A DNA stretch of 43,161 nt from an uncultured Chryseobacterium sp. (GTDB taxonomy: Bacteria > Bacteroidota > Bacteroidia > Flavobacteriales > Weeksellaceae). A program made the position numbers and the translations under genes. This document shows positions 1-9,787 of the stretch, piece after piece. The stretch's first letter is position 1, and the number at the start of each line of letters is the position of its first letter. The stretch lies in contig NZ_CAJYMO010000255.1 of assembly GCF_913776365.1 (NCBI RefSeq), positions 1 to 43,161 on the forward strand. The letters are read 5' to 3'. Below the pieces are notes generated by a model. It was not told the origin of the DNA. It searched no databases and was given only the letters and a program-made list of their open reading frames with translations.

Positions 1-2
1 TA

Positions 3-134
3 CAGGACAACAACCAGTATTTCTGGCTGGTGCTGCTGGTTATCGGTGTCGGGATCTTTATTACGGTACTCAGTACGGTAGTGGCCACCTGGAGGTTCCT
101 GAGATCAAACGTTGACGACTTATATTATTCTTAA
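3..134 (+). CDS. ftsX: Cell division protein FtsX, C-terminal end (partial, 5' truncated by window)
   Basis: Frame 3 reads QDNNQYFWLVLLVIGVGIFITVLSTVVATWRFLRSNVDDLYYS*, a final TM helix plus 'R.NVDDLYY' ending typical of FtsX; it is followed by DUF3098 and uppP. Confidence 0.7.
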   Translation, partial: QDNNQYFWLVLLVIGVGIFITVLSTVVATWRFLRSNVDDLYYS

Positions 135-135
135 C

Positions 136-435
136 ATGAGCAAAAAAACAAATAAATTTTCCGCCGACAGCTTCGGAAAGGAAACAGCTGAAGCCCCGGA
201 AGAAAATACGTTCTATTTCGGGAAACAGAACTTCAAATGGATGCTGATCGGGTTTATCTGCATCGTGGCCGGCTTTCTCCTGATGATGGGCCCTGATGCC
301 AACACGGTAGACGGAAAATTCAATCCGGATGCTTGGAACGAAGGCATTTTCTCCATCCGCAGGATCAGGATTGCCCCGCTGTTGGTGGTGATCGGGTTTG
401 CAATCGAAGTCTACGCGATCCTGAAAAGAAAATAA
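136..435 (+). CDS. DUF3098 family small membrane protein
   Basis: ORF with two TM segments; FYFGKQNFKWMLIGFICIVAGFLLMMG matches the DUF3098 pattern. ATG at 136 preferred over the ORF-track start at 112. Confidence 0.8.
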   Translation: MSKKTNKFSADSFGKETAEAPEENTFYFGKQNFKWMLIGFICIVAGFLLMMGPDANTVDGKFNPDAWNEGIFSIRRIRIAPLLVVIGFAIEVYAILKRK

Positions 436-531
436 AAATAAACTTTTATTGAAAGGATTAAGAAATTGAGAAATTCAGACCGCAGGGTCTGGAGCCCTTG
501 ATTTCTTAATCTTTTAATTTTTAAATAAATT

Positions 532-1350
532 ATGGATGTATTCAAAGCAATCATTATTGCTATTGTCGAAGGCTTAACGGAATATCTTCCGATTTCTTCA
601 ACAGCCCACATGGGTTTCACAGCCAATTTAATGGGGCTGGAAGAAACCGAATTCCTGAAAATGTTTCAGGTTTCCATCCAGTTCGGTGCCATCCTTTCCG
701 TGGTGGTTGCGTACTGGAAGAAATTTTTTGACCTGAATAACCTGCAGTTTTATTTCAAACTGGCTTTTGCGGTGATCCCGGCGTTGGTACTGGGATATCT
801 GTTCGATGACAAAATTGAAGCGGTCTTAGGAAACCAGGTGGCCATTTCTGCGGTACTGGTGCTGGGAGGAGTGGTGTTGCTGTTCGCTGACCGATGGTTT
901 AAAAATCCGAAGATAGAAGATGAAAAAGGAATTACCATTAAAAAGGCAGTCACCATCGGATTCTGGCAGTGCCTGGCGATGATGCCGGGAACCAGCCGGA
1001 GCGCGGCCTCCATTATCGGGGGAATGACCCAGGGGCTGACAAGAAAAGCAGCAGCGGAGTTTTCTTTCTTCCTGGCGGTCCCTACGATGCTTGCCGTAAC
1101 GGTATATTCCGTCTTTGTAAAAACGTGGGGCAAAGAAACCCCGAATCCGCAGAAAGGCTATGAAATGATCATGGAATCCCAGGACCATCTGATGGTCTTC
1201 ATCATTGGAAATGTCGTGGCTTTCGTCGTAGCCCTGATTGCCATCAAAGCTTTCATCGGGGTACTCAATAAATACGGGTTCAGGCCCTGGGGCTGGTACC
1301 GTATTTTTGTTGGGATTGCTTTACTGATTTATTTTTACTGGTTCAGATAA
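532..1350 (+). CDS. uppP: Undecaprenyl-diphosphatase
   Basis: EGLTEYLPISSTAH and PGTSRSAASIIGG motifs of the BacA/UppP family. Confidence 0.95.
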   Translation: MDVFKAIIIAIVEGLTEYLPISSTAHMGFTANLMGLEETEFLKMFQVSIQFGAILSVVVAYWKKFFDLNNLQFYFKLAFAVIPALVLGYLFDDKIEAVLGNQVAISAVLVLGGVVLLFADRWFKNPKIEDEKGITIKKAVTIGFWQCLAMMPGTSRSAASIIGGMTQGLTRKAAAEFSFFLAVPTMLAVTVYSVFVKTWGKETPNPQKGYEMIMESQDHLMVFIIGNVVAFVVALIAIKAFIGVLNKYGFRPWGWYRIFVGIALLIYFYWFR

Positions 1351-1390
1351 AGGGGCCGGAAAGACAAGATCAGTCTTGTTTTTATTTTTT

Positions 1391-1474
1391 GGGCAGCTGA
1401 TCCGCCTTCCGCTCCCGCTTTTTTACCGCCGCTTTGCGCCGGTAAAAAGAGCTCCGCTCAAGTCGGGCTGCGGA
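1391..1474 (-). ncRNA. Structured intergenic repeat, copy A (Flavo-1-like candidate)
   Basis: Minus strand: GCAGCCCGACTTGAGCGGAGCTC-TTTTTACCG..CGGTAAAAA-AGCGGGAGCGGAAGGCGGATCAGCTGCCC. It shares the AGCCC-GA..GCGG 5' block and the AGCGGnAnGCGGATCAGCT 3' block with copies at 34452 and 34977, with a variable central hairpin. Confidence 0.5.
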
Positions 1475-1510
1475 TGATACACCCCATCAATAATAAAAGA
1501 AACAGAAACA

Positions 1511-2068
1511 ATGAAACTGCATATTTTCGGAGCTTCAGGAAGCGGAGTAACCACGCTGGGGCACTCACTGGGACAAAAGCTCGGCACTGCCTATTTTGAC
1601 AGCGATGACTATTTCTGGCTGAAATCGGAGCCGCCCTTCACCATGAAACGGGATCCGGAGGAAAGAAACCGGATGCTCAGCAGGGATCTGGATACCACAG
1701 GACACTGGATCCTCGGAGGTTCTGTCTTCCGTTGGGGAGACGGGTTGCTGCCTGATTTCGATCTTGTGGTGTTCCTCTATCTTCCGCCTGCAGCAAGAAT
1801 GGAGAGATTGAAGAAACGGGAATGGGAAAGGTATGGGGATCTTATTTTTACCGATGAACAGAGAGCGGCGCAGCATCAGCAATTCATAGACTGGGCGGCC
1901 GGCTATGATCACGCTACCGGACTTACAGGCCGGAATCTCCAGGCGCATAACGACTGGCTTAAACAGATACAGAGCCCTGTACTCAGAATAGAAGGCACAC
2001 AGACGGTGCAGGAAAGAGAACAGTTGATTATGCATAAAATGAACGAATTGAAAATTCTGGTTCCGTAA
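1511..2068 (+). CDS. P-loop kinase / adenylate kinase-like ATPase
   Basis: N-terminal MKLHIFGASGSGVTTLG (Walker A variant), YFDSDDYFW and downstream layout of AAA/adenylate-kinase-like proteins. Confidence 0.75.
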   Translation: MKLHIFGASGSGVTTLGHSLGQKLGTAYFDSDDYFWLKSEPPFTMKRDPEERNRMLSRDLDTTGHWILGGSVFRWGDGLLPDFDLVVFLYLPPAARMERLKKREWERYGDLIFTDEQRAAQHQQFIDWAAGYDHATGLTGRNLQAHNDWLKQIQSPVLRIEGTQTVQEREQLIMHKMNELKILVP

Positions 2069-2188
2069 AAATTGACATCATAAGAAAAAAAGGCATGATC
2101 CTGTCAGGCTGATGTATACTTCAGCCGGTCGCAATGTCTTATAAAATATAACTTAAACTGAAATCATCACCGATTTGATGACTTGAAA

Positions 2189-2884
2189 ATGACTGCAGAA
2201 GACTTACAATCAGGACATATTTTCCTACTCGACAAACCGTTGGACTGGACGTCCTTTCAGGCGGTCAACAAAATGAAGTACAAGCTCAGAAGAGAGTTTG
2301 ACCTGCCTAAGAAGTTTAAAATAGGACACGCCGGCACACTGGATCCAAGGGCAACAGGGCTTCTTATTGTCTGCTGCGGGAAATTCACCAAAAAGATCCC
2401 TGAGATTCAGGATGCCCCGAAAGAGTACCGGACCGAAATAAAAATAGGCGCACAGACCGAATCCTACGATACGGAAAAGCCGGAAATTCTTCACCGGGAT
2501 ATTTCGCAGATTACCGGAGAACATATTACAGCATCTCTGGAAAAATTTATAGGTGAAATAGACCAGACCCCACCAGTATTTTCGGCCATTAAAATCGACG
2601 GAAAAAGAGCTTACGACCTGGCAAGAGCAGGAACTGAAGTAGAAATGAAATCCCGGAAAACCACCATCCTTTATATCCGTGAGGTTACAATCGATCTTCC
2701 GTTCGTCAGTTTTACTGTAGGCTGTTCTAAAGGGACTTACATTCGGAGCCTGGCGCATGACATCGGGCAGGACCTGGGAGTGGGGGCCTACCTTACCCAG
2801 CTGAGAAGAACGAAAATAGGAGAGTACCATATTGAGGATGCCACCCCGGAATTTCTGGAAAATGACTTCCGGTTCGGAAGCTGA
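2189..2884 (+). CDS. truB: tRNA pseudouridine(55) synthase
   Basis: LDKPLDWTSF, GHAGTLDPRATGLL, YDLAR, GTYIRSLAHDIG motifs. ATG at 2189 preferred to TTG at 2183. Confidence 0.95.
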   Translation: MTAEDLQSGHIFLLDKPLDWTSFQAVNKMKYKLRREFDLPKKFKIGHAGTLDPRATGLLIVCCGKFTKKIPEIQDAPKEYRTEIKIGAQTESYDTEKPEILHRDISQITGEHITASLEKFIGEIDQTPPVFSAIKIDGKRAYDLARAGTEVEMKSRKTTILYIREVTIDLPFVSFTVGCSKGTYIRSLAHDIGQDLGVGAYLTQLRRTKIGEYHIEDATPEFLENDFRFGS

Positions 2885-3178
2885 TTGTTTTCAGAACGGC
2901 TGCTGGCTGAAATTCTGTTTTTCTTACTAAATTTGCAGCAGCACAAGAGAAAAAGGTAAGATCGCCGGCATTTTAACATCATCCGGTGCAGCTGAAAATG
3001 CCGGAGTAGCCCGATCAGAGGAGCCTGACTGTTATATCAGCTTAATCAAAAACGGTTGCAGGCACCGTACTCACAGAATCAGTGGGAAATCGAAGGGAAG
3101 TTTCAGACTTTTCAGGAAGAAGCAAACAACCGTATCAATTTTTCAGTAATAAAATACTACCGGTAACGGGAAAGACAA

Positions 3179-3901
3179 ATGGAAAAGACACGTATCAACA
3201 AATATTTATCCGAGGCAGGATACTGTTCCCGCCGGGCAGCCGATAAGCTCCTGGAAGAAGGAAGAATTACCATTAACGGACAAATTCCCGAGCTGGGAAC
3301 CAAGGTTTCCGATGAAGACGTTATAGAAGTAGACGGAAAGCCGATCCGTGAGACGGAGGAAGACCATGTATACATCGCTTTCAACAAGCCGGTAGGAATC
3401 GTATGCACTACCGATACCAAACGTGAACAGAACAACATCATCGATTATATCAACCATCCTAAGAGGATTTTCCCGATCGGAAGACTGGATAAACCCAGTG
3501 AAGGGCTGATTCTTTTGACCAGCGACGGTGATATCGTCAATAAAATCCTGCGTTCCCGGAACAATCACGGGAAAGAATACATTGTACGGGTAGACAAACC
3601 CATTACCCCGAAATTCCTGGAGAAAATGCGCAACGGAGTACCGATCCTCGACACGGTGACCAAGAAATGCGAAGTGGAGAAAATTGATGAGATGAATTTC
3701 AGAATCGTACTGACGCAGGGCCTGAATCGCCAGATCCGCCGCATGTGCGAGTACCTGGGCTATGAAGTGAAGAAGCTGAAAAGGATCCGGGTGCTGAACA
3801 TCAAACTGGATCTTCCCATCGGAAAGTGGCGGGACCTGACCCCGGAAGAACTGGAAACCCTGCAGCAATCGGTACAGGATTCAAGCAAAACTTTCGACTG
3901 A
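3179..3901 (+). CDS. rRNA pseudouridine synthase, RluF/RluB-like
   Basis: N-terminal S4 domain (RINKYLSEAGYCSRRAADKLL) and catalytic IGRLDKPSEGLILLTSDG; GLNRQIRRM. Confidence 0.92.
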   Translation: MEKTRINKYLSEAGYCSRRAADKLLEEGRITINGQIPELGTKVSDEDVIEVDGKPIRETEEDHVYIAFNKPVGIVCTTDTKREQNNIIDYINHPKRIFPIGRLDKPSEGLILLTSDGDIVNKILRSRNNHGKEYIVRVDKPITPKFLEKMRNGVPILDTVTKKCEVEKIDEMNFRIVLTQGLNRQIRRMCEYLGYEVKKLKRIRVLNIKLDLPIGKWRDLTPEELETLQQSVQDSSKTFD

Positions 3902-4069
3902 CGGGAAAAATGACCTGGCATAAGTATACCGCCGGTATGGTCTGCTGCAACAGATGCCGCCGGACAAGGCCGGTTTTTTAAGATATTAATCTGCCGTTAT
4001 CCGGTTACCAGGTATGCGTGACATCCTGAAATAAAGCCCCGTATGGCCTGGGTCCCGACAGGATGAAGA

Positions 4070-5374
4070 TCATTTCAGGTACAGTTTCATTCTCGCCTCA
4101 TATTCCGGTTTCAGTTTCAGCAGCTTCCAGATTTTACGTTCGTCTTTTTCGCTGAGCCGGTAAAATATGATTTTGTCAGCAGAATATTTAAAATACGGAT
4201 GGTTTCTGAGCCATTCTTCCGGTGCATCGGATAAATTGTATCTGGGCACACCGGCAGTAGTGAGCGGTGCAGCAGTCAGCAGTTTCTTTACCTTTTCAGT
4301 GTCGATGTTATAGGTAGTCAGGATCTGGTCTTTCGTCATGAAGCCGCCCAGTTTTCTTCTGAAACCTATGATGGAGCCTGCACTTTTTTCATCAAGCCCG
4401 AATTCCACGAGCTGTCTGAAAGTAATGGTATTGAGGTCGGTTTTTGAAAAATCGGTTTCCTGCTGTTTCCCTGCTGCCTGTTTTGTATCGGGGACAGTTC
4501 CGGGCGGAGCCAGCCGGATGTACGGTTTCATCTCCTCAAACTTTTCCGGCGAAACCACAAAGCATCGTTGGAGGTCTTCAGCTGCTCTGAAGCGGCCTCC
4601 CAGGTTCCGGTCGCGGTAATGGATAATGATTCCGGCCTGTTTTTCGGAAAAACCCAAGGCTTTCCAGCCTTCAGCGTCCAATGCATTCGGATCGAAAGGG
4701 CGGTAACCGGTTTTTTTCTTCCCTGATGCCTGGCTTCCTGCATACCGGCGGAAATCTTCAGGTGTTTTTTCCGGCAGCAGCAGGTATGGACTCAGTTTGC
4801 GGAAGTTTTCTCTACTGATGATAAAACACTCCCGGAACTTTTCCTTGCTCACAAAGCTTCCGCCCAGGTAATCCTTATACTTCAGGATGGCCAGAGCCTG
4901 TTTTTCACTGAAGCCCATTTCTTCCCAGTCTTCTGCAGTCATCCGGTCAGGATTAAATTTCACGGAAACGGAAACGGTATTTTTCTTTCCCGCCGTAAAT
5001 TGTGGTGTCCCGGCTTCCCCGGCAGTTTCCGGAAGAAGGATGTATTTTTCCAGTTCTCTGAATTTCTCTTCTGAAACGGCAAAACATTTTTTAAACTGTT
5101 GCTTTGAAACAAAGGTCCCGCCGACCACCTTTTTGTAATTGAGAATTGTAGCAGCCTGTTTTCCGGTGAATCCCAGGAGCTGCCATTGGCGGGCATCAAG
5201 ATCATTGGGGTCAAATTCGGTAAGAGGTGCGGAATAGGAAGATGGCGTTGGAGATGCCAGGAACCGGACATCGGAAAAGTCTTCCTTCCCGGAACCGGTA
5301 TATCTCTCAAAGGCCAGCAGAGCAAGGATAAGGACGCCCATGAACGCCAGCTGTCGGTAGTATATTTTTTTCAT
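4070..5374 (-). CDS. Helix-hairpin-helix repeat protein (ComEA-like HhH units), signal-anchored
   Basis: Starts MKKIYYRQLAFMGVLILALLAF (TM/signal anchor). Four successive ~60-90 aa HhH-like repeats of the form (F/T)DPN.LDA..W..LGFSEKQA..I..Y....GG.F. Confidence 0.8.
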   Translation of the reverse strand: MKKIYYRQLAFMGVLILALLAFERYTGSGKEDFSDVRFLASPTPSSYSAPLTEFDPNDLDARQWQLLGFTGKQAATILNYKKVVGGTFVSKQQFKKCFAVSEEKFRELEKYILLPETAGEAGTPQFTAGKKNTVSVSVKFNPDRMTAEDWEEMGFSEKQALAILKYKDYLGGSFVSKEKFRECFIISRENFRKLSPYLLLPEKTPEDFRRYAGSQASGKKKTGYRPFDPNALDAEGWKALGFSEKQAGIIIHYRDRNLGGRFRAAEDLQRCFVVSPEKFEEMKPYIRLAPPGTVPDTKQAAGKQQETDFSKTDLNTITFRQLVEFGLDEKSAGSIIGFRRKLGGFMTKDQILTTYNIDTEKVKKLLTAAPLTTAGVPRYNLSDAPEEWLRNHPYFKYSADKIIFYRLSEKDERKIWKLLKLKPEYEARMKLYLK

Positions 5375-5503
5375 CGCAGTAAACTTACTTATTATACTGC
5401 GCTTTTGCAATATGCCTGCTGCAATTGCATCATGCATGTCTTCCTATTGACTGAAACAGATTAAAAAAATAAAGTGTTATGGTTAAAATGATTAAAAAAC
5501 CAA

Positions 5504-5848
5504 TTAATCCTGATCCTTTTCCGTCAGCGAATCCTTCAGCTTCAGCAGTTCGGCTTTCACAAATTCCAGCCGGTCGATCAGGGTAATCGTTTCGGAAATC
5601 CTGCTGTTGGTGGTGAGGGCTACTTTGGCTCCGTCCAGGGTGTAGCCTTTTTCTTTCACCAGGTGATAGATCATCTGCAGGTTCCTGATGTCTTCAGGTG
5701 TGAAATAGCGGTTGCCCTTTTTGTTTTTTTTGGGTTTGATGATAGGGAATTCCTGTTCCCAATACCGGATCAGTGAAGTGTTTACATCAAAAGCCTTGGC
5801 TACTTCTCCTATGGAATAATACAGTTTATCAGGTAAATTTATCTTCAT
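5504..5848 (-). CDS. MerR family transcriptional regulator
   Basis: KLYYSIGEVAKAFDVNTSLIRYWEQEFPIIKPKKNKKGNRYFTPEDI. Confidence 0.9.
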   Translation of the reverse strand: MKINLPDKLYYSIGEVAKAFDVNTSLIRYWEQEFPIIKPKKNKKGNRYFTPEDIRNLQMIYHLVKEKGYTLDGAKVALTTNSRISETITLIDRLEFVKAELLKLKDSLTEKDQD

Positions 5849-6009
5849 GATCGGAATCCTAAGGCTCAAAGATAAATAATTTTTTAAATTTCATCAAAAA
5901 TGGAAGCAGCAATAACGGGGACTTATTTTGCCGTTCAAGCGATAAAAGCCGTCCCGGTCTCCGGGAAAATCGGTTGGTTTTCATTATTTTTGGTTAAAAT
6001 AAAATCCTG

Positions 6010-6891
6010 ATGAATTCTATCTCTGTCCTTCACATCGATCTCTTCCAGCAGGGTAGGAATATTCCGGATTTTTACTTCAGTACGATGCGGAATCACCTGG
6101 CCACGAGCCACCGGCATATCGAAAAAGCGCACCGCCATGACTTTTACGCCACCATCCTTTTTACCGGCGGAAGCGGGACTCACGAAATCGATTTCCTGAA
6201 ATACGAGGTTTCGGCAGGAAGCTTATTCTTTATGTCCCCGGGACAGGTTCACAGTTGGGAACTTTCAGAAGATATCGAAGGCTATATTTTCTTTTGTTCG
6301 CAGGATTTTTATGAAATGCATTATGTCAATCAGAAGTTAAGGCATTTCCCGTTTTTCGGATCCGTCAGTTTTCCCAGGAAATTACAGTTGGATGCACCTG
6401 AAATGGAAAGTACGGTTCATCTGATGAATGCTCTGCAGGAAGAATATCATTCTCAGCACCTGATGAAAAGCGGGCTGATGCTTTCCCTGATGTCGCAGAT
6501 TTTCATCCGGTCAACACGGTATTTTTCCAGGGACGCCGGCCATTCGGTATCATCAGCCAGCCTTTCGTATTCCAAGCATTACCAGGAATTCGAACGACTT
6601 GTGGAAGAACATTTTACAGAAGAAAAGTCCATTGCTTTTTATGCTGCGCTGCTGAACATTTCCCCGAAGCATCTCAACCGCATTACTCAGACGGTGGTCC
6701 GGAAAACCGCTACCGACGTCATTACGGAAAGGGTAATCCTGGAAGCCAGAAGAATGCTGATGTATCTGGATGAAAGCCTGGTGGAGATTGCTTTCAGGCT
6801 GGGTTACGAAGAATATTCCTATTTTGTAAGGGTTTTCCGGAAAACCTCCGGGATGACGCCGACGCAATTTATTAAAATGTATAAGTCCTAA
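6010..6891 (+). CDS. AraC family transcriptional regulator with cupin-like N-terminus
   Basis: N-terminal AraC-binding region (HRHDFYATILFTGGSGTHEIDF) and C-terminal HTH (EIAFRLGYEEYSYFVRVFRKTSGMTPTQF). Confidence 0.92.
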   Translation: MNSISVLHIDLFQQGRNIPDFYFSTMRNHLATSHRHIEKAHRHDFYATILFTGGSGTHEIDFLKYEVSAGSLFFMSPGQVHSWELSEDIEGYIFFCSQDFYEMHYVNQKLRHFPFFGSVSFPRKLQLDAPEMESTVHLMNALQEEYHSQHLMKSGLMLSLMSQIFIRSTRYFSRDAGHSVSSASLSYSKHYQEFERLVEEHFTEEKSIAFYAALLNISPKHLNRITQTVVRKTATDVITERVILEARRMLMYLDESLVEIAFRLGYEEYSYFVRVFRKTSGMTPTQFIKMYKS

Positions 6892-6893
6892 CT

Positions 6894-8336
6894 TTAAAAA
6901 GATAACTGGAATGGCCCTTCAAAAACGGTATCGAATGAATCCGTCATATTTCCTTTTTCATCAAAAACCCCGATCGTCATATTCTGTTTTGAAAATCTGA
7001 TCTCTTTTTCAGGGAATGTAATGTTGATATTGCCCTTCAGGATCTGATTGCCTTTCAGAATAATATTGTCCGGGCCGAAGAAATCGATTTCGGCATTCCC
7101 GGGAGCAATTACTTTTATGGTTACTATTTTCCGGTCATTCGATTTGTTTAAAAGCGTGTATATAAAAGTATTGGTTATTTTTCCGTCTTTTATGAAAAAT
7201 GTGGACCCGGCAGGTTTGATAAACTTGGCTTCCATTGAACCCCGGTCATACATCAGAAATCCCAGAAATCCGATCAGCAAAGTTAAAATAACAGTTGTTG
7301 CTTTCATTTTTGGAGTAAACCTGAAGGGTTCCCGGTTTTCAATCTCAGCTTCTGTAGCATAGCGGATGAGTCCTTTCGGAAGACCGGTTTTTTCCATCAC
7401 CTCATCGCAGGCGTCAATACAGGCCGTACAGTTGATGCATTCCAGCTGCTGGCCGTTCCTGATGTCGATTCCGGTAGGGCAAACCACCACACATTGCCGG
7501 CAATCGATGCAATCGCCTTTACCCAGCGCTTTCCGGTCTTCATTATTTCTCCATTTCGAACGTCCTTCGCCTCTTTTGAAATCATAATACACATTGATGG
7601 TCTGCTTGTCGATCAAAACACCCTGAAGCCGTCCATACGGGCATATCAGCGTACAAACCTGCTCGCGAAGCCAGGCAAACACAAAATAAAACGTAGATGC
7701 AAAACCGATCATTCCTAAAAATTTCAAAGAATGGCCGGCCGGTCCTTCCAGAATGATGGTGAAAACCTCTTCGTAGCCGACGATGTACATGAACATGAAA
7801 TTGGTAATGATCACTGACAGCAAGGCAAATACTGACCATTTGATGATTCTTTTCCGGATTTTTTCTGAGTTCCATTCCTGGCGTTCAAGCTTCATCTGCT
7901 TATTCCGGTCACCTTCGATCAGGTATTCTATTTTCCTGAAGACGCTTTCCATAAAGATGGTTTGCGGACACAGCCACCCGCAGAAAATTCTTCCGAAAAC
8001 CACGGTGAAAAGCATGACAAAAATAACCGAAGTAACAGCTCCCAAAGCCAGAATGAAAAAGTCCTGCAGATAAAAAGGCTGTCCGAGAATGAAAAATTTC
8101 CGGTCAATAACATTAAACAGTAAAAAAGGATTGCCGTTGATCTTTACAAAAGGAAGTCCGAAGAACAAGACCAGTAACAAATAGCTTACGTAATTCCTGT
8201 AATCCGTGTATTTCCCTTTGGGCTTCCGGGGATAGACCCATTTCCGTTTTCCGTTTTCGTCCATGGTTCCCACTGAATTTCTGAAATCTTCATATGGGAG
8301 TTCCGGAGCCTGAAAATTGCTGGATGGTATATTCAT
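6894..8336 (-). CDS. ccoG: Cytochrome c oxidase accessory protein CcoG (polyferredoxin)
   Basis: FCGWLCPQTIFMESVFRKIEYLIEGDRN, CTLICPYGRLQGVL, GDCIDCRQCVVVCPTGIDIRNGQQLECINCTACIDACD. Confidence 0.95.
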   Translation of the reverse strand: MNIPSSNFQAPELPYEDFRNSVGTMDENGKRKWVYPRKPKGKYTDYRNYVSYLLLVLFFGLPFVKINGNPFLLFNVIDRKFFILGQPFYLQDFFILALGAVTSVIFVMLFTVVFGRIFCGWLCPQTIFMESVFRKIEYLIEGDRNKQMKLERQEWNSEKIRKRIIKWSVFALLSVIITNFMFMYIVGYEEVFTIILEGPAGHSLKFLGMIGFASTFYFVFAWLREQVCTLICPYGRLQGVLIDKQTINVYYDFKRGEGRSKWRNNEDRKALGKGDCIDCRQCVVVCPTGIDIRNGQQLECINCTACIDACDEVMEKTGLPKGLIRYATEAEIENREPFRFTPKMKATTVILTLLIGFLGFLMYDRGSMEAKFIKPAGSTFFIKDGKITNTFIYTLLNKSNDRKIVTIKVIAPGNAEIDFFGPDNIILKGNQILKGNINITFPEKEIRFSKQNMTIGVFDEKGNMTDSFDTVFEGPFQLSF

Positions 8337-8601
8337 CGTTTTGAAAGGTATTTGAAAATGTCCGTGAGAATTTCGATGGTATTCAATAAATTCTCATTTT
8401 TACTGTTCGGAATGAAAAATATTTCTGTTATTTTTTCTTTGCAAAGCTCTGAATTAAATAAACACTCTCCTAATACCATCTTCTTATCAAATAGGATAAT
8501 TCGGACATTCCAAATAAAATATTTTAATTACTCAGGCAGAGAAAATAAACTTTGAATCTTCTCCGTCTTATCGTAAATTGTACCCTTTAAAATGACATGG
8601 T

Positions 8602-9495
8602 ATGAAAAATATCTTGAAAGCCGGCTCTATTGGTTTGGTTTTAGTAGTACTGAACTGCAAATCAGTAAATACAAGTAATATGTTTTATGAGGATAAAAAG
8701 CCGGAAAAAATTTCGGACCAGTTTAAGTTTACGGAAGGGCCTGCTTCGGATAAGGAAGGGAATGTCTATTTTACCGATCAGCCGAATGATAAAATTTATT
8801 ACTGGGACTGGAAAACCAATAAGGTTATCGAGTTTATGGACAAGACAGGCAGAGCCAACGGAACGCATTTCGACAAAGACGGCAACCTGATTACCTGCTC
8901 CGACCATAAAGGAGAAATCTGGAAAATTTCCAAAGATAAAAAAGTGGAAGTGATGCTTACCCATTTTGAAGGCAAAAGACTGAACGGCCCCAATGACGTT
9001 TGGAATGATAAATTCGGAGGCATGTATTTTACCGATCCTTTGTATGAGAGGGATTACTGGGTGGATTTTAAACATGAAACGCCCCATAAAAGCCTTTATT
9101 ACAGAAGTAAAGAAGGAAATGTGACCAAAATCGAAACCTTTACCCAGCCCAACGGAATTATCGGAAGCCATAAGTTCAACAAGCTCTATGTTTCCGATAT
9201 CGATGCCGGGAAAACCTATGTATATGAAATTTTAGGGGAAGGCAAGCTTTCGGAAAAAAAGCTGTTCTGTGAAATGGGATCGGACGGTATGACGATGGAC
9301 AAGCACGGAAACGTATATCTTACCGGTGAGGGCGTCCATGTCTTCGATAAGGAAGGGAAAAAAATCCACCACATCCCGATCGACGAAGATTGGACGGGGA
9401 ACGTAACGTTTGGAGGAAAAGACAATGACGTATTGTTTATCACGGCCAGCAAATCCGTGTATATATTGCCGACAAAGGTGAAAGGCATACATTGA
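8602..9495 (+). CDS. SMP-30/gluconolactonase/LRE-like lipoprotein
   Basis: Lipoprotein signal (GLVLVVLNC) and beta-propeller motifs TEGPASDKEGNVYFTDQPNDKIY, NGPNDVW, DGMTMDKHGNVYLT. Confidence 0.88.
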   Translation: MKNILKAGSIGLVLVVLNCKSVNTSNMFYEDKKPEKISDQFKFTEGPASDKEGNVYFTDQPNDKIYYWDWKTNKVIEFMDKTGRANGTHFDKDGNLITCSDHKGEIWKISKDKKVEVMLTHFEGKRLNGPNDVWNDKFGGMYFTDPLYERDYWVDFKHETPHKSLYYRSKEGNVTKIETFTQPNGIIGSHKFNKLYVSDIDAGKTYVYEILGEGKLSEKKLFCEMGSDGMTMDKHGNVYLTGEGVHVFDKEGKKIHHIPIDEDWTGNVTFGGKDNDVLFITASKSVYILPTKVKGIH

Positions 9496-9532
9496 TATGT
9501 AGGTGTAAATTAATACATTAAAGTAAAATATA

Positions 9533-9562
9533 AAAGCGGACCTGGTAATACAGGTCCGCTTT
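9533..9562. terminator. Stem-loop terminator, possibly bidirectional
   Basis: AAAGCGGACCTG-GTAATA-CAGGTCCGCTTT perfect inverted repeat. Confidence 0.8.
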
Positions 9563-9787
9563 GTATATAAAGTACAGACTTCAGTGTAATGGAGTCTTTT
9601 GTCAAGAACCGGTGTCAGCCTGAAATCAGGGAACCCAGAAATTCTATCAGAACATTCATCACGATGCGCAGCATACCGTTTGCTGCCCATCGCAGCAGGC
9701 GGTTCCGTTTTGGTATATATTTCCTGATCATGAACTTTCCCTTTTTAATTAATGAGGCAACCGTCTGGTCTGAGTGCTTTTCCGCAA

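Noticed and set aside
3951-3981. Terminator after the RluF-like gene (CCGCCGGACAAGGCCGGTTTTTT)
   Set aside because: Stem is only about four pairs; too weak to call.
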